Source: Pontibacterium sp964228735 (GTDB lineage Bacteria; Pseudomonadota; Gammaproteobacteria; Pseudomonadales; Balneatricaceae). From it: a stretch of 15,184 nt of DNA. The translations under genes were made by a program, and so were the position numbers. The notes beneath the pieces are model-generated. The model was not told the origin of the DNA. It searched no databases and worked only from the letters and a program-made list of their open reading frames with translations. The stretch is taken from contig NZ_CAXRBQ010000035.1 in assembly GCF_964228735.1 (NCBI RefSeq), positions 1-15,184 on the forward strand, read 5' to 3'. Shown in pieces: positions 7,489 to 13,573 of this stretch. Every line of letters starts with the position of its first letter. Within the stretch, counting starts at the first letter, position 1.

Positions 7489-8499
7489 TTATCCGATGAC
7501 AGTTGGTAGTACGGTTTTTGCCGGGCGATCAGGGATCTCCCGCGCCAGTCTGGGTACCAGATATCCGGGTAACGTGCCTTGCAGTTGACCTACCAGCTGT
7601 TGTGCTTCTTCATCCGGGATGTCGAAGTGGGCGGCACCCTCAACCGGATCAAGCACAAACAGATAGTAGGGCAGTACGCCCCAGTTAAACAGCTCTTCGC
7701 TCAGGGCTTTCAGGCTATCTACCGAATCGTTGATACCGCGCAGCAGGACGGCTTGATTGAGCAACGTGATGTTGGCCTGCCGCAGTTGTGTCAGGGCATG
7801 GCCAACCTGTTCATCCACTTCGTTGGCGTGATTAACGTGCAGCACCAGTGTGGTCAGCAGGCGGCTGCTGCCGAGAATATCGATCATCTCCGCTGTAACC
7901 CGCTGTGGGATTACCACTGGCAACCGGCTGTGAATACGCAGGCGTTTGATATGGGGAATGGCTGAGAGATCACCCACCAGCCGCTGTAAGCGGCTGTCGG
8001 ATACCGCAAGTGGATCCCCCCCGGAGAGAATCACCTCTGAGATGGAAGTGTCGCTACGAATATATTCCAGCATCGACTGCCATTGTTCTGGGCCGAGACG
8101 GTTTTCGTCATACGGAAAGTGACGGCGGAAGCAATAGCGGCAGTTGATCGCGCAGGCTCCAGTCATGATCAGCAATACACGGCCTTGGTATTTGTGCACC
8201 AAGCCCTGACGCGGATTGAACTGGGCTTCGGCCAGCGGATCGGTGACATAACCGGCCACTTTACGCGTCTCAGCACTGAGTGGCAGTACCTGTTTTAATA
8301 GTGGATCGTCCGGGTTGCCCGGTTCGATACGACGCAGATAAGGCGTGGGTACACGCAGCGGAAATCCCTGTGCAGCGGCCTGTGCCGGAGCGATCAGATC
8401 CTCCGGTAGATCCAGTGCACGGATCAGCTCGGCGGGATCATCAATGGTATGGCTGAGCAGCTGTTGCCAGCTGTCGAGAGCGGTCAGCGGGAGATTCAT
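7489..8499 (-). CDS. epmB: EF-P beta-lysylation protein EpmB (lysine 2,3-aminomutase-like)
   Basis: EpmB is a radical SAM, PLP-dependent enzyme that turns (S)-alpha-lysine into (R)-beta-lysine, which EpmA then attaches to EF-P. In this 336-residue protein the iron-sulfur cluster motif CAINCRYC has cysteines 116, 120 and 123, followed by FRRHFPY; SGGDPL (159-164) is the usual SAM-contacting motif; and a C-terminal RPAKTVLP (Lys328) is the likely PLP lysine. The N-terminal RIEPGNPDDPLLKQVLPL is also typical. It is shorter than catabolic lysine aminomutases, as expected for EpmB. The gene diverges from efp, as in E. coli, and has a strong-looking sigma70 promoter of its own. No clear Shine-Dalgarno precedes the ATG. 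It runs towards the GH9 gene after 44 bases, so read-through is possible. Confidence 0.95.
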   Translation of the reverse strand: MNLPLTALDSWQQLLSHTIDDPAELIRALDLPEDLIAPAQAAAQGFPLRVPTPYLRRIEPGNPDDPLLKQVLPLSAETRKVAGYVTDPLAEAQFNPRQGLVHKYQGRVLLIMTGACAINCRYCFRRHFPYDENRLGPEQWQSMLEYIRSDTSISEVILSGGDPLAVSDSRLQRLVGDLSAIPHIKRLRIHSRLPVVIPQRVTAEMIDILGSSRLLTTLVLHVNHANEVDEQVGHALTQLRQANITLLNQAVLLRGINDSVDSLKALSEELFNWGVLPYYLFVLDPVEGAAHFDIPDEEAQQLVGQLQGTLPGYLVPRLAREIPDRPAKTVLPTVIG

Positions 8500-8533
8500 G
8501 GGTGGAAATACAGGTCGCAGGGGGCTGTGAAAG

Positions 8534-8561
8534 TTGCTCGCATTCTGCTTTCAAGTAGAAT
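8534..8561 (+). promoter_or_regulatory. Possible sigma70 promoter of efp
   Basis: TTGCTC (8534-8539) and TAGAAT (8556-8561) are separated by 16 bases. The start would be near 8568, giving a leader of about 100 bases before efp. The -10 matches five of six consensus positions but the -35 is weak. It lies almost wholly within the epmB promoter of the opposite strand, so the two would compete for polymerase. Confidence 0.4.
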
Positions 8562-8570
8562 AACTGTCAA
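8542..8570 (-). promoter_or_regulatory. Predicted sigma70 promoter of epmB
   Basis: On the minus strand a perfect TTGACA (8570-8565) is followed after exactly 17 bases by CAGAAT (8547-8542), which matches four of six -10 positions. Transcription would start near 8535 and leave a leader of about 36 bases before the epmB ATG. It overlaps the promoter candidate for efp on the other strand. Confidence 0.6.
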
Positions 8571-8666
8571 TTATGGCGCTGGGGTACCCGGTTTGGTTCG
8601 CAGATGCGTATAGGGCACCCCCCATAGTCGCGCCACTTTCACGCTTTAATAGATATCGAGACAGTC

Positions 8667-9230
8667 ATGGCAAACTACTCTACTAACCAGTTTAAAAACG
8701 GCCTTAAGGTAATGATCGACGGCGACCCATGTAACATGGTTGACGTTGAGATGGTAAAGCCGGGTAAAGGTCAGGCCTTCACCCGTGTGAAACTGAAGAA
8801 CCTGATGACCGGTCGTACCTGGGAACGCACCTTCAAATCTGGCGATAGCGTGGAAGGTGCGGACGTAATGGATACCGATATGGAGTACCTCTACAACGAT
8901 GGCGAGATGTGGCACTTCATGGATCCTGCTACGTACGAGCAGGTAGCTGCGGACGCAAATGCCGTGGGCGATTCTCACAAGTGGCTGAAAGAGCAGGACT
9001 CCTGCATGATTACGCTGTTCAACGACAACCCGATCTCTGTAACGCCACCTAACTTCGTTGAGCTGGAAGTAACTGAAACTGATCCAGGTCTGAAAGGTGA
9101 TACTGCGCAGGGTGGTTCCAAGCCAGCTACGCTGCAGACCGGCGCTGTTGTTCGTGTGCCTCTGTTCATCAACCAGGGCGACGTGCTGAAGATCGACACC
9201 CGTACTGGTGAGTACGTATCCCGCGCATAA
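8667..9230 (+). CDS. efp: Translation elongation factor P
   Basis: EF-P binds between the ribosomal P and E sites and speeds peptide bond formation at consecutive prolines. This 187-residue protein has the normal length and the three beta-barrel domains. The N-terminal domain carries the modification loop KPGKGQAF, with the acceptor lysine at position 34, as in the E. coli protein modified by EpmA and EpmB. The C-terminal part contains FVELEVTETDPGLKGDT and ends with GDVLKIDTRTGEYVSRA, both highly typical. A weak SD (GAG) lies 8 bases before the ATG. The gene uses a narrow set of frequent codons (CGT, GGT, AAG), as expected for an abundant protein. A strong terminator follows, and then epmA. 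Confidence 0.98.
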   Translation: MANYSTNQFKNGLKVMIDGDPCNMVDVEMVKPGKGQAFTRVKLKNLMTGRTWERTFKSGDSVEGADVMDTDMEYLYNDGEMWHFMDPATYEQVAADANAVGDSHKWLKEQDSCMITLFNDNPISVTPPNFVELEVTETDPGLKGDTAQGGSKPATLQTGAVVRVPLFINQGDVLKIDTRTGEYVSRA

Positions 9231-9248
9231 TTCGCGAATACGATCAGG

Positions 9249-9273
9249 AAACGGCAGCTTAGGCTGCCGTTTT
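9249..9273 (+). terminator. Intrinsic terminator after efp
   Basis: A perfect 10-bp stem is formed by AAACGGCAGC (9249-9258) and GCTGCCGTTT (9263-9272) with a 4-base TTAG loop, ending in a short T-run. It would separate efp from epmA or lower epmA expression relative to efp. A further GGCAGC at 9282-9287 could pair with the right arm in an alternative fold, but it is transcribed after the T-run, so it is unlikely to prevent termination. Confidence 0.85.
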
Positions 9274-9316
9274 GCGTTTCAGGCAGCTGTAGAAAGAAAA
9301 TAGAGCGAACTCCAAG

Positions 9317-10300
9317 ATGGCAATCGATCCCCAGCACTGGCAACCCACCGCCAGTATTCACAACCTGCGCAAGCGGGCAGCAATCATGGCGCAGATCCGC
9401 AGCTTCTTTGCCGATCGGGAGGTGCTGGAAGTGGAGATGCCATTGATGTCCCAGTGTGCGGTCAGCGATCCGTTTCTCGATACGATTGAAACCCTCTATG
9501 CCGACTATGTAGGCTCTGAGAGTTATCCACTCTACCTGCAGACCTCGCCGGAATACGCCATGAAGCGTTTATTGGCCGCTGGCAGCGGGGCGATCTTTCA
9601 TCTGGGCAAGGCATTCCGTAACGGGGAATCAGGCAGTCGCCGTCATAACCCGGAGTTCACCATGCTGGAGTGGTACCGCCCCGGTATGGATGATCAGCAA
9701 CTGATGGACGAAATTGCAGATCTGATTACACCGATCCTGAAGCTCGATTCCGTTGAACGCCTCAGCTATACGCAGGTGTTTAAACGCGTTCTGAATATCG
9801 ATCCCCACACGGCACCCCTGCAGACGCTAGTGGCTGAAACCCGCAAGCATGTGGATATCGAGCTGGAGGACGATGAGCGGGATACCTGGCTCAATCTGCT
9901 GATGTCCCATGTAATCGAACCCAAGCTGGCGGATCTGGGCGCGGTGTTTGTGTACGACTACCCTGCAAGTCAGGCAGCCCTGGCGCAGATTAAAGCGGAT
10001 GCGCAGGGCCAGCAGGTTGCCGCCCGCTTTGAGCTGTTTGTGAATGGCATTGAATTGGCGAATGGGTACCACGAGCTGACCGACGCTCAGGAACAGAAGC
10101 AGCGTTTGCTCAAGGATCAGCAGACCCGTGAGCAGATGGGGCTGCCGCAACGTCCTCTGGAGATGCGCCTGGTAAGCGCGCTGGAAGCAGGCATTCCGGA
10201 TTGTGCCGGCGTGGCCTTGGGTGTGGATCGTTTGGTGATGTTGGCGCTGGGTGTAGACTCTATCCAGGACGTGATTGCCTTCCCGATCGAACGTGCCTGA
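9317..10300 (+). CDS. epmA: EF-P--(R)-beta-lysine ligase EpmA (PoxA/GenX)
   Basis: EpmA is a shortened relative of class II lysyl-tRNA synthetase that activates beta-lysine and joins it to Lys34 of EF-P. It has no anticodon-binding domain, in line with its 327 residues. Motif 2 is visible as KAFRNGESGSRRHNPEFTM followed by LEWYRPG, and motif 3 as GVALGVDRLVMLALG near the C-terminus, ending IAFPIERA. NGIELANGYHELTDAQEQ is also typical. It follows efp by 86 bases with a terminator in between, so it depends on read-through or an undetected promoter. The SD is weak (AGAG about 13 bases upstream). With efp and epmB in the same window, the core modification pathway is complete; the hydroxylase EpmC is not here. 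Confidence 0.96.
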   Translation: MAIDPQHWQPTASIHNLRKRAAIMAQIRSFFADREVLEVEMPLMSQCAVSDPFLDTIETLYADYVGSESYPLYLQTSPEYAMKRLLAAGSGAIFHLGKAFRNGESGSRRHNPEFTMLEWYRPGMDDQQLMDEIADLITPILKLDSVERLSYTQVFKRVLNIDPHTAPLQTLVAETRKHVDIELEDDERDTWLNLLMSHVIEPKLADLGAVFVYDYPASQAALAQIKADAQGQQVAARFELFVNGIELANGYHELTDAQEQKQRLLKDQQTREQMGLPQRPLEMRLVSALEAGIPDCAGVALGVDRLVMLALGVDSIQDVIAFPIERA

Positions 10301-10340
10301 ACGCTGCGAGGATTGGCCGCTACGAAGCGGGGGGCAACAA

Positions 10341-10372
10341 GTTAGGCATCGCATTGCGATGACTAACCTACA
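10341..10372 (-). repeat. REP-like palindrome, copy 1 (inverted)
   Basis: The hairpin has GTTAG (10341-10345) pairing with CTAAC (10363-10367), one mismatch, CATCGC (10347-10352) pairing with GCGATG (10356-10361) and a 3-base loop, followed by CTACA. Read on the minus strand it begins TGTAGGTTAGTCATCGC, which closely matches copy 2 at 10402 on the plus strand. The two copies sit in the convergent gap between epmA and the PatB-like gene, the usual place for REP elements. It could also act as a transcription barrier, but no T-run follows. Confidence 0.65.
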
Positions 10373-10401
10373 GGGGAATTGTAGCGCGCCGCACGTGCTT
10401 T

Positions 10402-10436
10402 TGTAGGTTGGCCATCGTCTACGGCGATGCCCAACA
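10402..10436 (+). repeat. REP-like palindrome, copy 2
   Basis: TGTAGGTTGGCCATCG begins this copy. GTTGG (10407-10411) pairs with CCAAC (10431-10435), one C-C mismatch follows, then CATCG (10413-10417) pairs with CGATG (10425-10429) around a 7-base loop. Stem lengths and the position of the mismatch are the same as in copy 1, and the arms differ partly by compensating changes (GTTAG/CTAAC against GTTGG/CCAAC). The 29 bases between the copies are not part of either stem. Confidence 0.65.
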
Positions 10437-10450
10437 CTCTCATTTTCTGG

Positions 10451-11602
10451 TTAAGCAGGTAGTTCGCCCAAAATTGCCCGGCGGATACGATTAACCGCCT
10501 CTTCCAGCAACTCGCGGCGACAACCAAAGTTCAGCCGCACGTAACGGTCATCACCAAAATCCCGCCCCGGTGACATACCTACACCCGCCTGTTCAAAGAA
10601 GTGCTGAGGGTTATCCAGCTTGGCGCCGGAGACATCAATCCACGCCAGGTAGGTCGCTTCGATCGGTGCCAGCTTCAGGCCCGGGATCTGGTTGATCTCG
10701 TGCACCAGGTAGTCGCGGTTGTCGCGAAGGTAGTCCAGCTGCTGTTTGTTCCACTCATCCCCATGCTTGTAGGCGGCGATAGCAGCGGTGTAACCCAGCA
10801 GGTTCACATCCGGCACAATGCCTTTCATTTGGCGCAGGAATTGTTGGCGTAGCTGGCGGTCGGGAATTACGGCAAAGGAGCAGGCCAGCCCCGCGATGTT
10901 GTAGGTTTTGCTCGGCGCCATCAGGGTGATGCTGCGGGCCGCGATCTCGTCATTCAATGAGCCCAGTGGAATATGCTGCAGGCCCGGTTCAAGAATCAGG
11001 TCGCAATGGATCTCATCGGAGCAGACCATCAAGTCGTGTTTAATTACCAGTTCGGCGAGGGCCTCCAGCTCTTCTCGACGATAGACGGCGCCACCCGGGT
11101 TGTGTGGGTTGCAGAACAGCAGGATCTTGGACTGTGGTGTGATGGATGCTTCCAGTGCCTCCAGATCCAACGTCCAACGGTTGTCGCTCTCCTTGAGTGG
11201 CACGGACACCAGCTGACGATCAGACAGGCGCGGCGAGGACATAAACGGTGGATAGACCGGTTTTGGGGAGAACACCTGATCCTGGCTTTCACCCACCGCA
11301 CGGCAGGCCAGGTTGAGGCCGCATACCAGACCCGGCAGCCATACTAGCCAGTCTCTCTCAACCGGCCACTGGTAGAGGCGTTGCAGGCGTTCGATCACCA
11401 GGTTGTCCAGTTCTTCCGGGGTGTTGGTGTAACCAAATACACCGTGGTTCACGCGTTCGTGCAGGGCGTCGGCAATGGCCGGCGGAGACATAAAGTCGGT
11501 GTCGGCAACCCACATCGGTAATACATCACTGTCGCGGTACTTTTCCCACTTCAGGCTTGAGGTATTACTGCGGTCGACGGGGTGATCAAATACGTTGGCC
11601 AT
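10451..11602 (-). CDS. patB: PatB/MalY-type PLP-dependent C-S lyase (cystathionine beta-lyase-like)
   Basis: This fold-type I aminotransferase-like enzyme most resembles MalY/PatB proteins, which split C-S bonds in cystathionine or cysteine conjugates. Numbered from the ATG at 11602 it has 383 residues, the family norm. Motifs are LPMWVADTDF (28-37), VFGYTNTPEEL, NPHNPGG (165-171), SDEIHCDL (195-202) and the PLP lysine Lys232 in APSKTYNIAGL; the C-terminal FGCRRELLEEAVNRI also fits. I chose this start because AGGAAG lies 8 bases before it and because family members begin near FDHPVDR. An in-frame ATG at 11692 would add 30 residues without similarity and run into the leuA promoter region. The gene converges on epmA across the REP-like pair and diverges from the leuA leader. 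The physiological substrate is unknown; an aminotransferase role is less likely. Confidence 0.85.
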   Translation of the reverse strand: MANVFDHPVDRSNTSSLKWEKYRDSDVLPMWVADTDFMSPPAIADALHERVNHGVFGYTNTPEELDNLVIERLQRLYQWPVERDWLVWLPGLVCGLNLACRAVGESQDQVFSPKPVYPPFMSSPRLSDRQLVSVPLKESDNRWTLDLEALEASITPQSKILLFCNPHNPGGAVYRREELEALAELVIKHDLMVCSDEIHCDLILEPGLQHIPLGSLNDEIAARSITLMAPSKTYNIAGLACSFAVIPDRQLRQQFLRQMKGIVPDVNLLGYTAAIAAYKHGDEWNKQQLDYLRDNRDYLVHEINQIPGLKLAPIEATYLAWIDVSGAKLDNPQHFFEQAGVGMSPGRDFGDDRYVRLNFGCRRELLEEAVNRIRRAILGELPA

Positions 11603-11686
11603 CGGCTTAACTTCCTGTATCTCAGCGGTTGTAATTCTTCGGTACGACAATCGTGCCAGGTGCGCTCTCATTGTAGTTGCAGATGC

Positions 11687-11714
11687 TTGCAAATGACCAA
11701 CTGCGCGTTATAGT
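11687..11714 (+). promoter_or_regulatory. Predicted promoter of the leuA leader transcript
   Basis: TTGCAA (11687-11692) and TATAGT (11709-11714) are separated by 16 bases. The start would fall near 11721, ahead of the leader peptide gene. A second AT-rich site just downstream (CATAAT, 11722-11727) has no good -35. The promoter lies upstream of the PatB-like gene on the other strand. Confidence 0.45.
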
Positions 11715-11755
11715 AGGTGGTCATAATATAAACCAAAAAACCGCACTGAACGGCT

Positions 11756-11875
11756 ATGCAAAACGCAGGGAACTGTTTCACAAGCAGTCAGACAAGCAGT
11801 ATGTACAACGGTCCGTCTGACGTTGTCACTCCTCTCTACCTGTCTCCTCTTGCGGCGCTGCTACGACTGCCGTAA
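11756..11875 (+). CDS. leuA leader peptide (leucine-rich, predicted attenuator peptide)
   Basis: This short reading frame ends at the TAA at 11873-11875, 110 bases before leuA. Its last residues read TPLYLSPLAALLRLP: six leucines within 12 residues, encoded by CTC, CTG, CTT, CTG, CTA and CTG. Two in-frame ATGs exist, at 11756 (39 residues) and at 11801 (24 residues); neither has a good Shine-Dalgarno. The stretch between them holds a 9-base direct repeat (ACAAGCAGT at 11780 and 11792). A leucine-rich leader peptide directly ahead of 2-isopropylmalate synthase is the classical sign of control by leucyl-tRNA supply: ribosomes stalled at the Leu codons change the fold of the leader RNA. The last sense codon is proline before TAA, a context known to slow termination. 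It is too short for standard gene finders. The peptide call is well supported; the exact start and mechanism are inference. Confidence 0.8.
   Translation: MQNAGNCFTSSQTSSMYNGPSDVVTPLYLSPLAALLRLP
11787..11821 (+). promoter_or_regulatory. Alternative hairpin A in the leuA leader
   Basis: GTCAGAC (11787-11793) is a perfect 7-bp complement of GTCTGAC (11815-11821). The loop contains the inner leader ATG at 11801. It excludes hairpin B (11805-11826), which uses GAC 11819-11821 in its right arm. Translation from the outer ATG would melt it. This is pairing seen by eye; no energy was calculated. Confidence 0.45.
11805..11826 (+). promoter_or_regulatory. Alternative hairpin B in the leuA leader
   Basis: ACAAC (11805-11809) and GTC (11811-11813) pair with GAC (11819-11821) and GTTGT (11822-11826), with G11810 bulged and a 5-base loop. 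It gives 8 bp inside the leader peptide gene just before the leucine codons and is incompatible with hairpin A, as expected for a leader with alternative folds. Confidence 0.4.
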
Positions 11876-11881
11876 GGCAGT
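11866..11881 (+). promoter_or_regulatory. Hairpin over the leader peptide stop codon
   Basis: ACTGCC (11866-11871) pairs perfectly with GGCAGT (11876-11881) around a GTAA loop that includes the first two bases of the leader TAA. A ribosome stalled on the leucine codons or terminating at the TAA would cover it. The bases that follow (TATACTTTCT) are only moderately U-rich, so it is at best a weak terminator. Confidence 0.5.
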
Positions 11882-11933
11882 ATACTTTCTATATAACTCC
11901 GTCCTTCTCCGTTTTTTAGTTTTACAGCATTCC

Positions 11934-11962
11934 GCGCCACGTACTGATTAGTAACGGGGCGC
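11934..11962 (+). promoter_or_regulatory. Stable hairpin just upstream of the leuA ribosome binding site
   Basis: GCGCC (11934-11938) pairs with GGCGC (11958-11962); after a mismatch CG pairs with CG, and after a bulged A TACT (11942-11945) pairs with AGTA (11950-11953) around a GATT loop. It gives 11 bp in total, ending 11 bases before the leuA Shine-Dalgarno. No T-run follows. Its left arm GCGCC could instead pair with GGCGC at 11854-11858, inside the leucine codons of the leader, which would link it to leader translation. That link is inference. Confidence 0.5.
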
Positions 11963-11972
11963 CATTTGAATA

Positions 11973-11985
11973 TGGAGCATCTCCA
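11973..11985 (+). promoter_or_regulatory. leuA ribosome binding site within a small hairpin
   Basis: The leuA Shine-Dalgarno GGAG (11974-11977) can pair directly with CTCC (11981-11984), as TGGAG-CAT-CTCCA, a 5-bp stem that abuts the ATG at 11986. Two CTCC copies upstream (11897-11900 and 11907-11910) could also pair with the same GGAG. Sequestration of the site would lower initiation. Confidence 0.45.
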
Positions 11986-13527
11986 ATGAGCGACAATAAC
12001 CGCGTCATTATTTTCGATACCACTTTGCGTGACGGCGAGCAGAGCCCTGGCGCATCCATGACAAAAGATGAAAAGCTGCGTGTTGCCAAGCAGCTGGAGA
12101 AGATGCGCGTGGATGTGATCGAAGCCGGCTTTGCGATCGCCAGCCCGGGTGACTTCGAATCCGTGCAGTCCATCGCCAACACAGTGAAGGACAGCACCGT
12201 ATGTTCCCTATCCCGTGCCCTGGATGCGGATATTGATCGTGCCGGTGAAGCTCTGAAGAACGCCAACTCCGGCCGTATCCACACCTTCATCGCAACCTCG
12301 CCGATCCACATGCAGTACAAGCTGCAGATGGAGCCGGATCAGGTGGTGGCGCAGGCGGTACACGCGGTTAAACGCGCGCGTAACCTGATCGATGACGTGG
12401 AGTTCTCCCTGGAGGACGCGAGTCGCTCCGAACTGGATTTCATGTGCCGCATCATCGAAGCGGTCATTGATGCCGGGGCACGCACCATCAACATCCCTGA
12501 TACCGTGGGTTACGCGGTACCGGAAGAGTTTGGTCACACCATCGGTCAGCTGATCGAGCGTATCCCGAACTCCGACAAAGCGATTTTCTCCGTGCACTGT
12601 CACAACGACCTGGGTCTGGCGGTAGCCAACTCCCTGGCCGCGGTGCAGGCCGGTGCCCGTCAGGTGGAATGTACCATCAACGGCCTGGGTGAGCGTGCCG
12701 GTAACGCCTCCCTGGAAGAGATCGTGATGGCGATCCGTACCCGTCAGGACCGTCTGGGTGTGTCCACCGGCCTGGATACTACGCAGATCGTGCCGGCCTC
12801 CCGTCTGGTGTCCAGCGTAACCGGCTTCCCGGTACAGCCGAACAAAGCGATTGTGGGGGCCAACGCCTTTGCACACGAATCCGGTATCCACCAGGACGGC
12901 GTACTGAAACACCGTGAAACCTACGAGATCATGACCGCTCAGGATGTAGGTTGGAAGACCAACCGTATGGTGATGGGTAAGCACTCTGGCCGTGCCGCGT
13001 TCCGCAGCCGTCTGGAAGAGCTGGGTACCACCTTTGCCTCCGACAAGGAGCTGAACGACGCGTTTGCGCATTTCAAGGACCTGGCCGACAAGAAACACGA
13101 GATTTTCGACGAAGACTTGGTGGCGCTGGTGAGCGACACCCGTGCAACGGCGAGCAATGAGAAGTTCAAGCTGAGCAGCATCTCCGTCACTTCCCAGACC
13201 GGTGAAACACCAGTCGCCAAGGTAGTTCTGACTGTTAATGATGTTGAGTACAACGCCGAGTCCGAAGGTGGTGGTCCGGTGGATGCGGCGTTCAAAGCGA
13301 TCGAATCGATTGCCAACTCCGGTGCCAGCCTGCAGATCTACTCTGTGAACGCGGTGACCGAAGGGACCGATTCCCAGGGTGAAGTGACCGTACGTCTGGA
13401 AAACGGTGGTCGTATCGTCAACGGTCTGGGTGCTGATACCGATATCATCATCGCCTCTGCCAAGGCTTATGTGCATGCGCTGAATATGTTGGATGCCAAC
13501 ATCGAAAAAGCACACCCGCAAGTTTAA
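11986..13527 (+). CDS. leuA: 2-isopropylmalate synthase
   Basis: LeuA condenses acetyl-CoA with 2-oxoisovalerate, the first committed step of leucine synthesis, in the cytoplasm. The protein has 513 residues, the bacterial short form like the 523-residue E. coli enzyme. The TIM barrel starts with IIFDTTLRDGEQSPG (metal-binding Asp11) and contains VHCHNDLGLA with metal-binding His204 and His206, then NGLGERAGNASLEE (232-245). The linker follows, and the C-terminal leucine-binding regulatory domain occupies about 395-500. Codon use is biased to frequent codons. The start is set by GGAG 8 bases upstream. The upstream region carries a leucine leader peptide and hairpins, so leucyl-tRNA control is expected in addition to feedback inhibition. 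The other leu genes are not adjacent. No terminator lies before holD, 46 bases downstream. Confidence 0.97.
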   Translation: MSDNNRVIIFDTTLRDGEQSPGASMTKDEKLRVAKQLEKMRVDVIEAGFAIASPGDFESVQSIANTVKDSTVCSLSRALDADIDRAGEALKNANSGRIHTFIATSPIHMQYKLQMEPDQVVAQAVHAVKRARNLIDDVEFSLEDASRSELDFMCRIIEAVIDAGARTINIPDTVGYAVPEEFGHTIGQLIERIPNSDKAIFSVHCHNDLGLAVANSLAAVQAGARQVECTINGLGERAGNASLEEIVMAIRTRQDRLGVSTGLDTTQIVPASRLVSSVTGFPVQPNKAIVGANAFAHESGIHQDGVLKHRETYEIMTAQDVGWKTNRMVMGKHSGRAAFRSRLEELGTTFASDKELNDAFAHFKDLADKKHEIFDEDLVALVSDTRATASNEKFKLSSISVTSQTGETPVAKVVLTVNDVEYNAESEGGGPVDAAFKAIESIANSGASLQIYSVNAVTEGTDSQGEVTVRLENGGRIVNGLGADTDIIIASAKAYVHALNMLDANIEKAHPQV

Positions 13528-13573
13528 ACAGCAAAACGGTTTAACTGACAGTCTTACACAGGAGCGGTAGCGG

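Noticed and set aside
8609..8614. TATAGG as a -10 box of an efp promoter closer to the gene
   Set aside because: The -35 position reads ACCCGG, with no resemblance to consensus.
11881..11886. TATACT as a -10 box of a second leuA promoter
   Set aside because: No -35-like hexamer lies 16-18 bases upstream; the site falls in the arm region of the leader stop hairpin.
11911..11923. T-run (TTTTTTAGTTTT) as the U-tract of a leuA attenuator
   Set aside because: The preceding bases (CTCCGTCCTTCTCCG) find no purine-rich partner upstream, so no stem can be built directly before it.
12208..13521. Long open frame of 437 codons on the minus strand within leuA
   Set aside because: It is fully antisense to a gene with strong family motifs; its composition (rich in His, Gly, Arg) and lack of domains fit a shadow of biased codon use in leuA.
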